Assembly (NCBI RefSeq): GCF_018476525.1
Contig: NZ_JAHCST010000011.1
Coordinates: forward strand, 185,363 to 249,362
DNA from: Acrocarpospora catenulata
Lineage (GTDB): Bacteria > Actinomycetota > Actinomycetes > Streptosporangiales > Streptosporangiaceae
DNA: 64,000 nt
Direction: 5' to 3'
Shown one piece after another: positions 8,596 to 16,945 of the stretch. A program made the translations under genes and the position numbers. The stretch's first letter is position 1. Each line of letters begins with the position of its first letter. The notes under the pieces are model-generated. The model saw nothing but the letters and a program-made list of their open reading frames with translations, did no database searches and was not told the origin of the DNA.

Positions 8596-9821
8596 GATGC
8601 CCCTTCCAGTGCTTCGCGATGTTCCGGCGCGGCCACCGCGATGAGTTCCCGCCGCCGCTCCCTGCTGGTGCGCCCGCGCAGCCAGGCGACGCCGTGCTCG
8701 GTCACGACCGCGTCCACGCTGTGGTGCGGGGCCGTAACGGCATCAGCAGGCTGGTGCGCCGGCACGATGGTGGAGACGCCGTTCCTGGTCGTCGACCTGA
8801 GTGCGATGACGCGAAGGCCGCCCGGCGACAGGTGCGCCCCTTCGGAGAAGTCGGCGCTCCCACCGACGCCCGCGATCACGGCGCCCCCCACCGACTCCGA
8901 CACGACCTGCCCGCGCAGGTCCACCGCGACAGCGGAGTTCACCGACACGAGCGTCGGCACGCCGGCCAGCACCGCCGGGTGGTGGAGCTGCTGCGAGCTG
9001 CACATCTCGATCATCGCATTGTCGTCCGCCCAGGCCATGAAGGGTGGGCCGCCCATCAGCTCCACGGCGCGGACGGGGCCGCGCCCGGAGGCCGTGACGG
9101 CTTCGACGAGCGGGATCATCGGCGTGGTCACCAGGCCGAGCAGGCCGAGCGACCGCGCGGCCGCGATCGGCGCGAGTTCCTCGGCGAGCCCTTCGGTTAC
9201 CGAGCCGATGCCGAGCTGCACGGTCGCGCCTTCGGGAAGCAGTTCCACCACATTTCTGGCGACGGTGCGCGAGACCGGATCCGGCTGCGCCGGGGCGTAC
9301 TCGGCCATCGGCGTCTCCGACCGTACGAACCTGTCGATACGCGAGACGTGCACCGAGCTGGAACCCCGGGTACGCGGCACGTCGGGCGAGACCTCGGCGA
9401 TGACGAGCGCGGCGTGCTCGGCGGCTTCGGCGGCGAAGCTCGTGGACGGGCCGAGACTGCAGTAACCGTCGGCGTCGGGCGGGCCGACCCGGATGAGGGC
9501 GATGTCGGCACCGCGAAGCACCGTGTCCGGGACGTCGAGCAGGCGGAGCGGGAGATAGTCGATCAGTCCCTCCCGGTGGAGGCTGCGCAGGGCGCCGTGC
9601 ACGTGCCAGCTGCGCAGGCTCAGCCCTCCTGATCTGATGGCGGCTTCCAGAGGCGGATCGCCGAACAGGAGACCGGCGGTGAGGGTGACGCCTCCCGCCC
9701 GCTCGGCATGGTCCGCCAGTGCGGCCAGCAACGTGAGCGGGGTCCCGCAGGCATTGCCCACGACGACCCGGGCGCGGGCCGGCGTGCCGTGGAAGACGTC
9801 GTCGCGGTCCGTCAAGATCAT
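8592..9821 (-). CDS. Acetyl-CoA hydrolase / 4-hydroxybutyrate-type CoA-transferase
   Basis: 409 residues from ATG 9821 with GGAAGG upstream on the minus strand. Class I CoA-transferase of the Cat1/AbfT type: N-terminal [54 protein letters not shown] (family GIGxxP/E loop) and the C-terminal [17 protein letters not shown], a strong family signature (VTEYGVAxLRGKs). It transfers CoA from acetyl-CoA or a similar donor to an acid, or hydrolyses it. First gene of the minus operon, divergent from the acyl-CoA dehydrogenase; a 13-bp inverted repeat lies in the shared promoter region. Confidence 0.87.
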   Translation of the reverse strand: MILTDRDDVFHGTPARARVVVGNACGTPLTLLAALADHAERAGGVTLTAGLLFGDPPLEAAIRSGGLSLRSWHVHGALRSLHREGLIDYLPLRLLDVPDTVLRGADIALIRVGPPDADGYCSLGPSTSFAAEAAEHAALVIAEVSPDVPRTRGSSSVHVSRIDRFVRSETPMAEYAPAQPDPVSRTVARNVVELLPEGATVQLGIGSVTEGLAEELAPIAAARSLGLLGLVTTPMIPLVEAVTASGRGPVRAVELMGGPPFMAWADDNAMIEMCSSQQLHHPAVLAGVPTLVSVNSAVAVDLRGQVVSESVGGAVIAGVGGSADFSEGAHLSPGGLRVIALRSTTRNGVSTIVPAHQPADAVTAPHHSVDAVVTEHGVAWLRGRTSRERRRELIAVAAPEHREALEGAS

Positions 9822-9840
9822 GAAGTCCCGCCTTCCTAAA

Positions 9841-9913
9841 TATGCGGATATTTACTATGCTAACGATCAGAACATCAGGGCGTCTAGACCATATGAGCCG
9901 AAATATCCGCATA
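9841..9913. promoter_or_regulatory. Long inverted repeat in divergent promoter (probable regulator operator)
   Basis: TATGCGGATATTT (9841-9853) and its exact reverse complement AAATATCCGCATA (9901-9913) lie 47 bases apart in the 141-bp region between the divergent CoA-transferase and acyl-CoA dehydrogenase genes. A shorter nested pair, ACTATGC (9854-9860) and GCATAGT (9909-9915), overlaps them. The region is far more AT-rich than its surroundings. Two half-sites of one dimeric regulator, or two operators for looping, would fit; the FadR-type gene at 11166 is the nearest candidate. Function is inferred. Confidence 0.6.
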
Positions 9914-9962
9914 GTTGAAGCCCAAGACGGCGCTGATCGCGCCGGTTGGCGAAAGGATGGTC

Positions 9963-11129
9963 ATGGACTTCCGAGAGCCGGAACACCTCACGGCGATCCG
10001 CGGCGCCATCCGGGACCTCTGCGGCGACTTCGGCGACGAGTACTGGCGCCGGCACGAGCGTTCCCACGAGTTTCCGTGGCGGTTCTACGAGGCGATGGCC
10101 GAGGCGGGCTGGGTCGGCGTCGCCATTCCCGAGGAGTTCGGGGGCGGCGGTGGCGGCATCACCGAGGCGTCCGTGGTCCTGGAGGAGGTGGCGGCGTCCG
10201 GCGCCGCGATGAACGGCGCGAGCGCCCTGCACATCTCGATCTTCGGGATGAACCCGGTCGTCGCGCACGGCTCCGACGCGATGAAGCGGAAGTACCTGCC
10301 CCCGGTCGCCACCGGCGAACTCCACGTGGCGTTCGGGGTCACCGAGCCGGACGCCGGGACCGACACGCCCTCGATCACCACCCGCGCGGTGCGCGACGGC
10401 GACCACTACGTGGTCCACGGTCAGAAGGTCTGGACCACGAAGGCGCACCTCGCCCAGAAGGTCCTGCTCCTGACGAGGACCACACCGCTACCGGACGTCG
10501 CCAGGCGTACGGACGGCATGACGCTCCTGCTGGCCGACCTCCAGGTGCCAGAAGTGGACATCAGGCTGATCGACAAGATCGGGCGGAACGCGGTCGGCTC
10601 GTGCGAGACGCGCTACGACGGGCTCCGGGTTGACGTGGCGGACCGCGTCGGCGAGGAGGGCCACGGCTTCAGGTACATCCTGGACGGCCTCAACCCGGAG
10701 CGCATCCTCATCGCGGCGGAAGCGGTCGGCATCGGCAAGGTGGCGCTGCGGCGCGCCACCCGGTACGCCAAGGAGCGGACGGTGTTCGGACGGCCGATCG
10801 GCAAGAACCAGGGCGTCGCCTTCCCGCTCGCCGAGGCCCACATGCGCCTGGCGGCGGCCGAACTGGCGGTGCGCGAGGCGTCCTGGCGCTACGACCACGG
10901 CCTCCCCTGCGGTGAGCAGGCCAACACCGCCAAGTTCCTCGCCTCGGAGGCGGCGTTCTACGCGGCCGACTGCGCGATGCAGACCTTCGGCGGGTTCGCA
11001 TACGCGGACGAATACGACGTCGGCCGGTACTGGGTGGAGTCCCGGATCATGAAGAGCGCGCCCGTGCCCCAGCAGATGGTCCTCAACTTCATCGCTGAGC
11101 ACGTGCTCGGCCTGCCGAGGTCATACTGA
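9963..11129 (+). CDS. Acyl-CoA dehydrogenase
   Basis: 388 residues from ATG 9963, 6 bases after AAAGG; starts at 9915 (TTG) or 9957 are in frame but the first overlaps the operator and the second has no spacing. FAD-dependent family signatures: GVAIPEEFGGGGGGI, HVAFGVTEPDAGTD (FAD/substrate contact), GQKVWTTKAHLAQKVLL, RTVFGRPIGKNQGVAFPLAEA and MQTFGGFAYADEYDVGRYW, near the end, which occupies the place where many relatives carry the catalytic glutamate. It introduces a 2,3 double bond into an acyl-CoA and passes electrons to ETF. It would feed the hydratases of this island. Confidence 0.92.
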   Translation: MDFREPEHLTAIRGAIRDLCGDFGDEYWRRHERSHEFPWRFYEAMAEAGWVGVAIPEEFGGGGGGITEASVVLEEVAASGAAMNGASALHISIFGMNPVVAHGSDAMKRKYLPPVATGELHVAFGVTEPDAGTDTPSITTRAVRDGDHYVVHGQKVWTTKAHLAQKVLLLTRTTPLPDVARRTDGMTLLLADLQVPEVDIRLIDKIGRNAVGSCETRYDGLRVDVADRVGEEGHGFRYILDGLNPERILIAAEAVGIGKVALRRATRYAKERTVFGRPIGKNQGVAFPLAEAHMRLAAAELAVREASWRYDHGLPCGEQANTAKFLASEAAFYAADCAMQTFGGFAYADEYDVGRYWVESRIMKSAPVPQQMVLNFIAEHVLGLPRSY

Positions 11130-11165
11130 GTGACCGTCACGATCGCCGCGCCGAGGAGTTCCCAC

Positions 11166-11927
11166 ATGGACGAGCCGCCCCAGCCGACCTCCCCCCGCGG
11201 GGGCTTGCTGCGCAAGCCCAGCCTCCTGGCGGAGTCCATCGCGGGCGGCATCCTCGGCTCCGGTCTGAAGCCCGGCGACCGGTTGCCCGTCGAGGCCGAG
11301 ATGGTCGCCCGCTACGGCGTCGGGCGGGCATCGCTGCGGGAGGCGCTGCGGATCCTGGAGGCACAGGGCGTGATCGAGATCCGGGTGGGCGCCGGCGGCG
11401 GGGCGTTCGTGGCGCGCCCGCAGCCCCAGGGGCTGGCCCGGCCGCTGTCGATTCTCTTCCGGATGAGCGACGTCGGCCTCCGGGAGGTGCTGGAGGCCCG
11501 TCTGATCATCGAACCGGTCCTCGCCGCCCAGGCCGCGAGCCGTCCGAGCCCGGACCGTATCGAGGCGCTGAGGCGGAACAACGAACTGCTCGAGACGTGC
11601 CCACGGGGAAGCGAGGAGTGGCGGCGGCTGAACCGCGAGTTCCACACACTGCTGTCGGAGTCCGGTCACAACCGCCCGCTCGCCATGCTCTGGCAGGCGC
11701 TGAGTACGATCGCGGACGGCCACGACGCGGGCGTCCGGTTCCCCCCACAGTCCATGGACGAGGCGGTCGCGGCGCACCGCAAGATCCTCATGGCCATCGA
11801 GTCACACGACGTCAACGCCGCACACCAGGCGATGACGGCGCATCTGCAGGCGACGGTCGACCACGTGGTGCGCTACTACCCGCATCTGCTGGACGAGCCG
11901 CTCGTCGTGGTGCCGGAACGGGGATAG
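11166..11927 (+). CDS. FadR-subfamily GntR transcription regulator (FCD)
   Basis: 253 residues from ATG 11166, supported by GAGGAG (11153-11158); a GTG directly after the previous stop has no ribosome site. The N-terminal winged helix shows LAESIAGGILGSGLKPGDRL, the usual GntR PSE region altered to PVEAEMVARYGVGRASLREAL, and LRILEAQGVIEIRVGAGGGAFV. The C-terminal helical FCD domain (about residues 95-240) has LRxxLExRLIIEPxLAAxAA and HRKILMAIESHDVNAAHQAM, whose His and Asp residues may bind a metal and a carboxylate ligand. Placement between acyl-CoA dehydrogenase and HMG-CoA lyase suggests it senses a pathway acid and controls these operons. Confidence 0.88.
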   Translation: MDEPPQPTSPRGGLLRKPSLLAESIAGGILGSGLKPGDRLPVEAEMVARYGVGRASLREALRILEAQGVIEIRVGAGGGAFVARPQPQGLARPLSILFRMSDVGLREVLEARLIIEPVLAAQAASRPSPDRIEALRRNNELLETCPRGSEEWRRLNREFHTLLSESGHNRPLAMLWQALSTIADGHDAGVRFPPQSMDEAVAAHRKILMAIESHDVNAAHQAMTAHLQATVDHVVRYYPHLLDEPLVVVPERG

Positions 11928-11985
11928 CGGCCGGCGCCTGTCCTGGCGCCGGTGAGCGATCCGAGACAAGCAAGGAGAAACGCGG

Positions 11986-12924
11986 GTGAGACAGCCACAG
12001 CTGGAGCGCCAGGGAGGGTTGCCCTCCTCAGTGACGATCTACGAGGTCGGACCGCGAGACGGTCTGCAGAACGAGCCCGCCACGCTCCCGACCGAGGTCA
12101 AGGTCGAGTTCATCGAACGTCTCGTGGCGGCCGGCCTGCCGGTCATCGAGGTCACGAGCTTCGTCCACCCCAAGTGGGTCCCGCAGCTGGCCGACGCGAG
12201 CGAGGTGCTTGATCGGATCGACCCGGCCGGTCAGGTGCGGATGCCGGTGCTCGTCCCCAACGACCGGGGCCTCGACCGCGCCCTCGAGGCCGGTGTGCGA
12301 TCCATCGCGATCTTCGGAAGCGCCACGGAGAGCTTCGCCCGCAAGAACCTCAACCGCAGCGTCGACGAACAGTTCGCGATGTTCGAGCCGACGGTGCGCC
12401 GGGCTCGTGACCACGGGCTGGACGTACGCGCCTACGTCTCGATGTGCTTCGGCGATCCCTGGGAGGGCGACGTCCCGGTGGAGCAGGTCGTCTCGATCGG
12501 CAAACGCCTGTACGACCTGGGCGCCTCGGAGCTGTCGATCGGCGACACGATCGGCGTCGCGACACCCGGACACGTCCGGGCGCTGCTGGCGGGCTTCGCG
12601 GACGCCGGCCTGGGGGTCGAGCACCTCGCCGTGCACTTCCACGACACCTACGGCCAGGCGCTCTCCAACGCGTACGCGGCGCTCGAAGCCGGCGTGCGGA
12701 CCTTCGACGCCTCGGCGGGCGGGCTCGGCGGATGCCCGTACTCGCCGGGCGCGACGGGGAACCTGGCCACCGAGGACCTGGTCTGGATGCTGCACGGCCT
12801 GGGCATCGAGACCGGCGTGGACCTGGCGTCGGTGGTGCGGACCAGCCGGTGGCTGGCGGACCTGATGGGGCGGCCGTCGACGTCGCGCGTCGTGCGGGCA
12901 CTCTCGGCCGGGACGAGCTCCTGA
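11986..12924 (+). CDS. Hydroxymethylglutaryl-CoA lyase
   Basis: 312 residues from GTG 11986, 7 bases after AGGAGA. DRE-TIM family: VGPRDGLQNE with R24 and D25, VTSFVHPKWVPQLADA, VHFHDTYGQ with metal ligands H217 and H219, and the loop GGLGGCPYSPGATGN whose C250 matches the catalytic cysteine of HMG-CoA lyases. It cleaves (S)-3-hydroxy-3-methylglutaryl-CoA to acetyl-CoA and acetoacetate. No methylcrotonyl- or geranyl-CoA carboxylase genes are in the window, so the usual leucine or acyclic-terpene route to HMG-CoA is not complete here; a related 3-hydroxyacyl-CoA may be the true substrate. A strong hairpin follows the stop. Confidence 0.92.
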   Translation: MRQPQLERQGGLPSSVTIYEVGPRDGLQNEPATLPTEVKVEFIERLVAAGLPVIEVTSFVHPKWVPQLADASEVLDRIDPAGQVRMPVLVPNDRGLDRALEAGVRSIAIFGSATESFARKNLNRSVDEQFAMFEPTVRRARDHGLDVRAYVSMCFGDPWEGDVPVEQVVSIGKRLYDLGASELSIGDTIGVATPGHVRALLAGFADAGLGVEHLAVHFHDTYGQALSNAYAALEAGVRTFDASAGGLGGCPYSPGATGNLATEDLVWMLHGLGIETGVDLASVVRTSRWLADLMGRPSTSRVVRALSAGTSS

Positions 12925-12926
12925 CC

Positions 12927-12965
12927 TGTGGCGGCCGGGTCGCGCACGCGATCCCGGCCGCCACA
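12927..12965. terminator. Bidirectional hairpin terminator
   Basis: TGTGGCGGCCGGG at 12927 pairs with CCCGGCCGCCACA ending at 12965, and the stem extends inward through TCGCG/CGCGA with one bulged A and a two-base loop. It sits in the 46-bp gap between the convergent HMG-CoA lyase and ABC binding-protein genes and has no T-run, as is usual in GC-rich actinobacteria. Confidence 0.8.
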
Positions 12966-12970
12966 CCTGG

Positions 12971-14029
12971 TCAGCTCCCGTAGAGCTCGTGCCACTTGGC
13001 CGCGTACTCCCCGGCCCACTTGGCGTCCAGGGCGCGATCGAGGTTGGTGAAGACGATCTTGGAGTCGCCGCCCAGGGTCTGCGGGGCGACGCTCTTGAGC
13101 GGGCTGGACCCGTTCTTCGCCGCCGCCAGCTGGCCCTCGGGCGAGACGAAGAAGTCCATGAACAGCTGCGCGGCGTTCGGGTGGTGGGCGGACTTCACGA
13201 TGAAGAACATGTTCTGGGCGGCCCAGACCGGGCTCGGCACCGCGTAGTCGACCGGCGCCCCCTTCTCCTTCAGCGCGATCATGTCGGTCGCCGACACGAA
13301 GCTCCCCACGGCGACCTCACCGGCGGCGAGCGCCTCCTGGAGCGCGGACGCGCTCGGGTAGACCTTGGGCTTCTGCGCGGCCAGCGCCTTGACGTAGTCC
13401 TTGTTGAAGTTCTCCTCGACGAACGCCCAGTGGTCGGCGTGGAGCGCGGGCTCGGGCTTGACGACCCCGATCGCGCCGTTGCCCAGGCGTGGGTCGAGCA
13501 GGTCGTCGTACGTGGTGATCTTGTCCTGGAACAGCGAGGTGTTCCAGCCCAGGACGAGCAGCCCGAGCGGGGCCGCGACGATCCGGCCGTCGATCAGATA
13601 CCCGCTCTCGGTCCACTCCGGCGCCTCGAACGAGGGACCGATGAAGTCCGCGAACCAGCCCTGCTTCGCCTTGTCGAAGATCCAGTCGTACCCGACGGAG
13701 GTGACGACGTCACCCCCCTGGGCGCCGGACCCGCGCTCGGCCTCCAGCGCGGAGTTCATCTCGGCGGTGGAGATGGTGCGGATCTCGACCGTGATCTCGG
13801 GATACTTCGCCTCGAACGCCGCCTTCAGCGCCTCCCTGGCCGATGAGGGCGCGACCGAGTACCACGTGACGTGCCCTTCCTTCTTGGCGGCCTCGACCAC
13901 TGTCGCCCAGTCGGCGCCGGCGCTCGGCGCCGCCGGTGCGGATGTCGTCGCGCCGTCGTCGCCGCCGCAGCCGGCGACCAGGGAGAGCGCGAGCACGACG
14001 GCCGCCGCGCCTGTCCATGATCTCTTCAC
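12971..14029 (-). CDS. ABC transporter substrate-binding lipoprotein (Fe3+/AfuA family type)
   Basis: 352 residues from GTG 14029. A lipoprotein signal is clear: MKRSWTGAAAVVLALSLVAGC, with the lipobox LVAGC placing the acylated cysteine near residue 21. The mature protein is a type II periplasmic-binding fold of the family 1 / Fe3+ group: EGHVTWYSVAPSSAREALK, FEAKYPEITVEI, and C-terminal segments with HPNAAQLFMDFFVSPEGQ, a signature of this group. Members bind ferric ion, but also phosphonates, polyamines and organic acids. With the permease upstream and ATPase at 16946 it forms one importer; the catabolic context favours an organic substrate over iron. An open frame that joins it to the upstream region is only read-through. 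Confidence 0.87.
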   Translation of the reverse strand: MKRSWTGAAAVVLALSLVAGCGGDDGATTSAPAAPSAGADWATVVEAAKKEGHVTWYSVAPSSAREALKAAFEAKYPEITVEIRTISTAEMNSALEAERGSGAQGGDVVTSVGYDWIFDKAKQGWFADFIGPSFEAPEWTESGYLIDGRIVAAPLGLLVLGWNTSLFQDKITTYDDLLDPRLGNGAIGVVKPEPALHADHWAFVEENFNKDYVKALAAQKPKVYPSASALQEALAAGEVAVGSFVSATDMIALKEKGAPVDYAVPSPVWAAQNMFFIVKSAHHPNAAQLFMDFFVSPEGQLAAAKNGSSPLKSVAPQTLGGDSKIVFTNLDRALDAKWAGEYAAKWHELYGS

Positions 14030-14062
14030 ATTGATCTTCTTTCTGATCACCTGGTGGTACGC

Positions 14063-14086
14063 GGCACTCACCCCGTGGTGAGTGCC
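14063..14086 (-). other. Intercistronic stem-loop between permease and binding-protein genes
   Basis: GGCACTCACC (14063-14072) and GGTGAGTGCC (14077-14086) form a perfect 10-bp stem with a 4-base loop in the 95-bp gap after the permease stop and before the binding-protein start. It has no T-run. It could be a partial terminator or a processing/stability element that sets the ratio of permease to binding protein. Confidence 0.6.
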
Positions 14087-14124
14087 AGGGGATGGGAGAA
14101 CTTGAAAGGACGCCGGTCGCGGCG

Positions 14125-15912
14125 TCAGAGGCGGTCGAGGGTGGTCTGCCGGCCGCCGATCGCGACCGCGGCGACGAGGCCGACCGCGGTCACCGCCGAC
14201 ATGATCACGCTGACCGTGGCCACCATGGGGTAGGAGCCGCGCGACCACTGGTCGTACAGCAGCGTCCCGAGCACCTGGGTGCGGGTGGACCGCACGAACA
14301 GCGACGCCGCGAACTCGTGGGTCAGGATGACGAACATGAGCACGCTCGCGCCCGCCAGCGCGCCCCGCATCATCGGGATCACCACGCCCAGGTGCGTCCG
14401 GAGCGGGCCGGCCCCGCTCGCCCGCGCCGCGTCCTCGTACGCCGTGCCGATGGCCATCCGCGCGGTGAGCTGCATGCGCACCGTGAACGGAAGCACGAGC
14501 ACCACGTACGTGATGACGATGAGCAGGTGGGTGCCGTAGAGCACGAACGGCTGGCCCAGGTAGACGTAGAGGAAGCCCACACCGAAGACGACCGCCGGCA
14601 CCCCGAGCGGAATCTGGACGATCACGTCGAGCACGGCGCGGACGGCCGGATTGCCGCGCCGCCGGTAGAGGACCTCGGTCAGCAGGTAGCCGAGGGGCAG
14701 CGCGATGGCGATCGCCCCCACCGACGTGGTGACACTGGTGACCAGCGCGTTGACGATGCCCGGATCGTTGAGGGCCCGCTCGAAGTTCCGCAGCGTGAGC
14801 AGGCCGAGGTCGATCTTCCCGGTCCAGTACGGCGAGAACGCCACCAGGAAGAGCGCGGCGAACGGAAGGACGAGGGTGAGGAAGCCGTAGGCGACGATGA
14901 CGGGCGCGGCCAGTCGCGAGGCCTTCAGCGGCCGGGACGCCCCCTTCGCACCCGCGCTGATGAAGCGGAAGTCCTGCCGCAGCAGCAGCCGCTGGGCCAC
15001 GATGAAGGCGATGCCGGTGATCAGCAGCGGCGAGGCGACGGCCGCGGCCATCGCGTAGTCGGTCGGCGCCTCCCCGCCGAACCGGTAGACCTCGCTGGCG
15101 AGCACCCGGATGCCCTCTCGCGCCCCCAGGAACTGGGGCGCCGTCAGTTGCCCGAGGCCGAGCAGCATCGCGAACGCGCCCGCGTAGACGAGCGCGGGTC
15201 GCAGCAGCGGCACCACGACGGAGAGGAACGCGCGGACGGGCGACGCGCCGGCCACCGAGGCCGCCTCGATGCTCTCGTAGTTCAGCTGCCGCAGGCCGGA
15301 CTGCACGAAGAGGTAGATCAGCGGGGTGAGCTGGAGACCGGTGACGATGACGACGCCGGGGACGGTGTAGATGTTCAGCGGCCCGCTCGGCAGCCCGACC
15401 TCCGGCGTGGGCACGTCGATGAACGGCAACGCGCGCAGGGCGATGTTCACGTACCCCACCTGCGGTGAGAGCAGGAAGGCCCAGCCGACCACGACGGCGA
15501 CGGCGGGCAGGACCATGGGCAGGATCGGGATCGCCGACAGCCAGGAGACCCGCTGCGGCAGCCGCATCGCGAACCAGGCGAGCATCGTGCCCGCGACGAG
15601 CGAGATGACCAGGGAGCCCAGCCCGAGCGCGACCGTCGTGAGAATGGTCGTCCCCAGGTCGGGCAGGGCGATCGCCTCCCGGAAGGCGTGACCGCCGTCC
15701 GCCAGGGCCAGGTACAGCAGCCGGGCCAGCGGGAAGAGGACGAGGTAGGACAGGATCAACGCCAGCCCGACGGACAGTCCGTGGCGGCGCATCCAGTCGC
15801 CCGTTCGGCGTCCGACCTTGGGACGGTTCCCCGCCTGGGTGGACGAGCACGCGGAGTCGTTGCCGGGATCCGGCGTCACGGCCTCCTGGCCGACCCGCAG
15901 ATTGGTGCTCAC
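14125..15912 (-). CDS. ABC transporter permease, fused two-domain (FbpB/AfuB-like)
   Basis: 595 residues, about 12 hydrophobic membrane segments in two halves. Each half carries an EAA-type cytoplasmic loop: ESIEAASVAGASPVRAFL in the first and YEDAARASGAGPLRTHLGVV in the second, the E-A-A---G pattern that docks the ATPase. Fused permeases of this length are typical of ferric-ion and 2-aminoethylphosphonate type importers. A 45-residue polar N-terminal extension precedes the first membrane segment. It is the first gene of a minus operon with the binding protein; its ATPase is on the other side of the divergent promoter at 16946. Confidence 0.88.
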   Translation of the reverse strand: MSTNLRVGQEAVTPDPGNDSACSSTQAGNRPKVGRRTGDWMRRHGLSVGLALILSYLVLFPLARLLYLALADGGHAFREAIALPDLGTTILTTVALGLGSLVISLVAGTMLAWFAMRLPQRVSWLSAIPILPMVLPAVAVVVGWAFLLSPQVGYVNIALRALPFIDVPTPEVGLPSGPLNIYTVPGVVIVTGLQLTPLIYLFVQSGLRQLNYESIEAASVAGASPVRAFLSVVVPLLRPALVYAGAFAMLLGLGQLTAPQFLGAREGIRVLASEVYRFGGEAPTDYAMAAAVASPLLITGIAFIVAQRLLLRQDFRFISAGAKGASRPLKASRLAAPVIVAYGFLTLVLPFAALFLVAFSPYWTGKIDLGLLTLRNFERALNDPGIVNALVTSVTTSVGAIAIALPLGYLLTEVLYRRRGNPAVRAVLDVIVQIPLGVPAVVFGVGFLYVYLGQPFVLYGTHLLIVITYVVLVLPFTVRMQLTARMAIGTAYEDAARASGAGPLRTHLGVVIPMMRGALAGASVLMFVILTHEFAASLFVRSTRTQVLGTLLYDQWSRGSYPMVATVSVIMSAVTAVGLVAAVAIGGRQTTLDRL

Positions 15913-16133
15913 GTGCGACGCTCCGCTTGGTTTCGGGGGCTAGCCGCCCGGTGTGGCATACATCACGGGCCGTACGATAGTAATCTTTAAACAGACATGT
16001 CAACGAAACGGTCTCGTAACCCACCAAGCATGGCGACAGGCTGGGATACAGCGCCCGATTGCTTGAACTTCATTCCAATCTTTGTATACTTGCGGCCGTT
16101 GGTCGCCGCTGTTGGACCCCCCGGGAGGCACGT

Positions 16134-16931
16134 GTGGACGCCGTGTTCGAGAACGTAACCCTGTCAGCCTTGACGACCGAGGTCCGCACGGCAGGCGACG
16201 GGCCGGCCCTCCTCCTGATCCAGGGGCTCGGCACCGACCACCGCGCCTGGGACCCGGTCGTCGCGCACCTGGCGCCGCACCTGCGGTGCATCACCTACGA
16301 CAACCGCGGCGTGGGCGCCGCCTCCCCCGCCCACCCGTCGCTGACCGTCGAGGAACTCGCGGACGACGCGGCGGAGCTGATCCGGTCCCTGGGCGACGAG
16401 CCGCTCCACGTCGCCGGCGTCTCGCTGGGCGGCGCGATCGCGATGAACCTCGCGTCGCGCTACCCGGAACTCGTCCGGAGCCTGGCGCTGCACTCCGCCG
16501 CGGCCTACCCGGACGCACGGACGACCGCCGTTCTCAACTACCGGAAGAAGATCCTCGAACACGGCCTGGCCGCGGACTTCCTCCGTCCGTTCGTGGCGCT
16601 GTGGGGGTGGAGCCCGGACCACATGACCGGCGACCTGCCCGAGGGCGCCGCGGAGATCACCGCGATGGCGGAGAGCAACTACGCGGCGCACCTGCACGCC
16701 GCGTCATCCCGCGCCATGTCCGACGAAGAACTCGGCAAGATCTCAAGCCCGACGCTGATCACGGTGGGCACCGAGGACATCCTCACCACGCCGGACCGCG
16801 CCGCCCACCTGCACCGCGCGATCCCGGACTCCCGGCTGGTCACCATCGAGGGCGGCGGGCACGCCTACTACGCCGAGGTCCCCCAGCTCTTCGCGTCCGT
16901 GCAGCTGGGCTGGGTCCTCACCCACGCGTGA
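16134..16931 (+). CDS. Alpha/beta-fold hydrolase
   Basis: 265 residues from GTG 16134 with GGGAGG (16123-16128) 5 bases upstream; a longer frame begins at 16059 but its N-terminus is unlike the family. Features: LLLIQGLGTDHRAW (HG-type oxyanion loop, here QG), CITYDNRGVG, the nucleophile elbow GVSLGG with S97, VGTEDILTTP with the likely acid, and EGGGHAYYAE with the catalytic His. Relatives include 3-oxoadipate enol-lactonases and other small esterases. It is the first gene of an operon with the importer ATPase, so it may hydrolyse the imported ester or lactone. The 221-bp divergent region upstream is AT-rich and must hold both promoters. Confidence 0.83.
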   Translation: MDAVFENVTLSALTTEVRTAGDGPALLLIQGLGTDHRAWDPVVAHLAPHLRCITYDNRGVGAASPAHPSLTVEELADDAAELIRSLGDEPLHVAGVSLGGAIAMNLASRYPELVRSLALHSAAAYPDARTTAVLNYRKKILEHGLAADFLRPFVALWGWSPDHMTGDLPEGAAEITAMAESNYAAHLHAASSRAMSDEELGKISSPTLITVGTEDILTTPDRAAHLHRAIPDSRLVTIEGGGHAYYAEVPQLFASVQLGWVLTHA

Positions 16932-16945
16932 AGGGCAGACCTCCG

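Noticed and set aside
12971..16027. A 1,018-residue minus-strand reading frame covering the binding protein and more
   Set aside because: Only the last 352 residues look like a protein and they have their own lipoprotein signal; the rest is an out-of-frame shadow of the permease gene.
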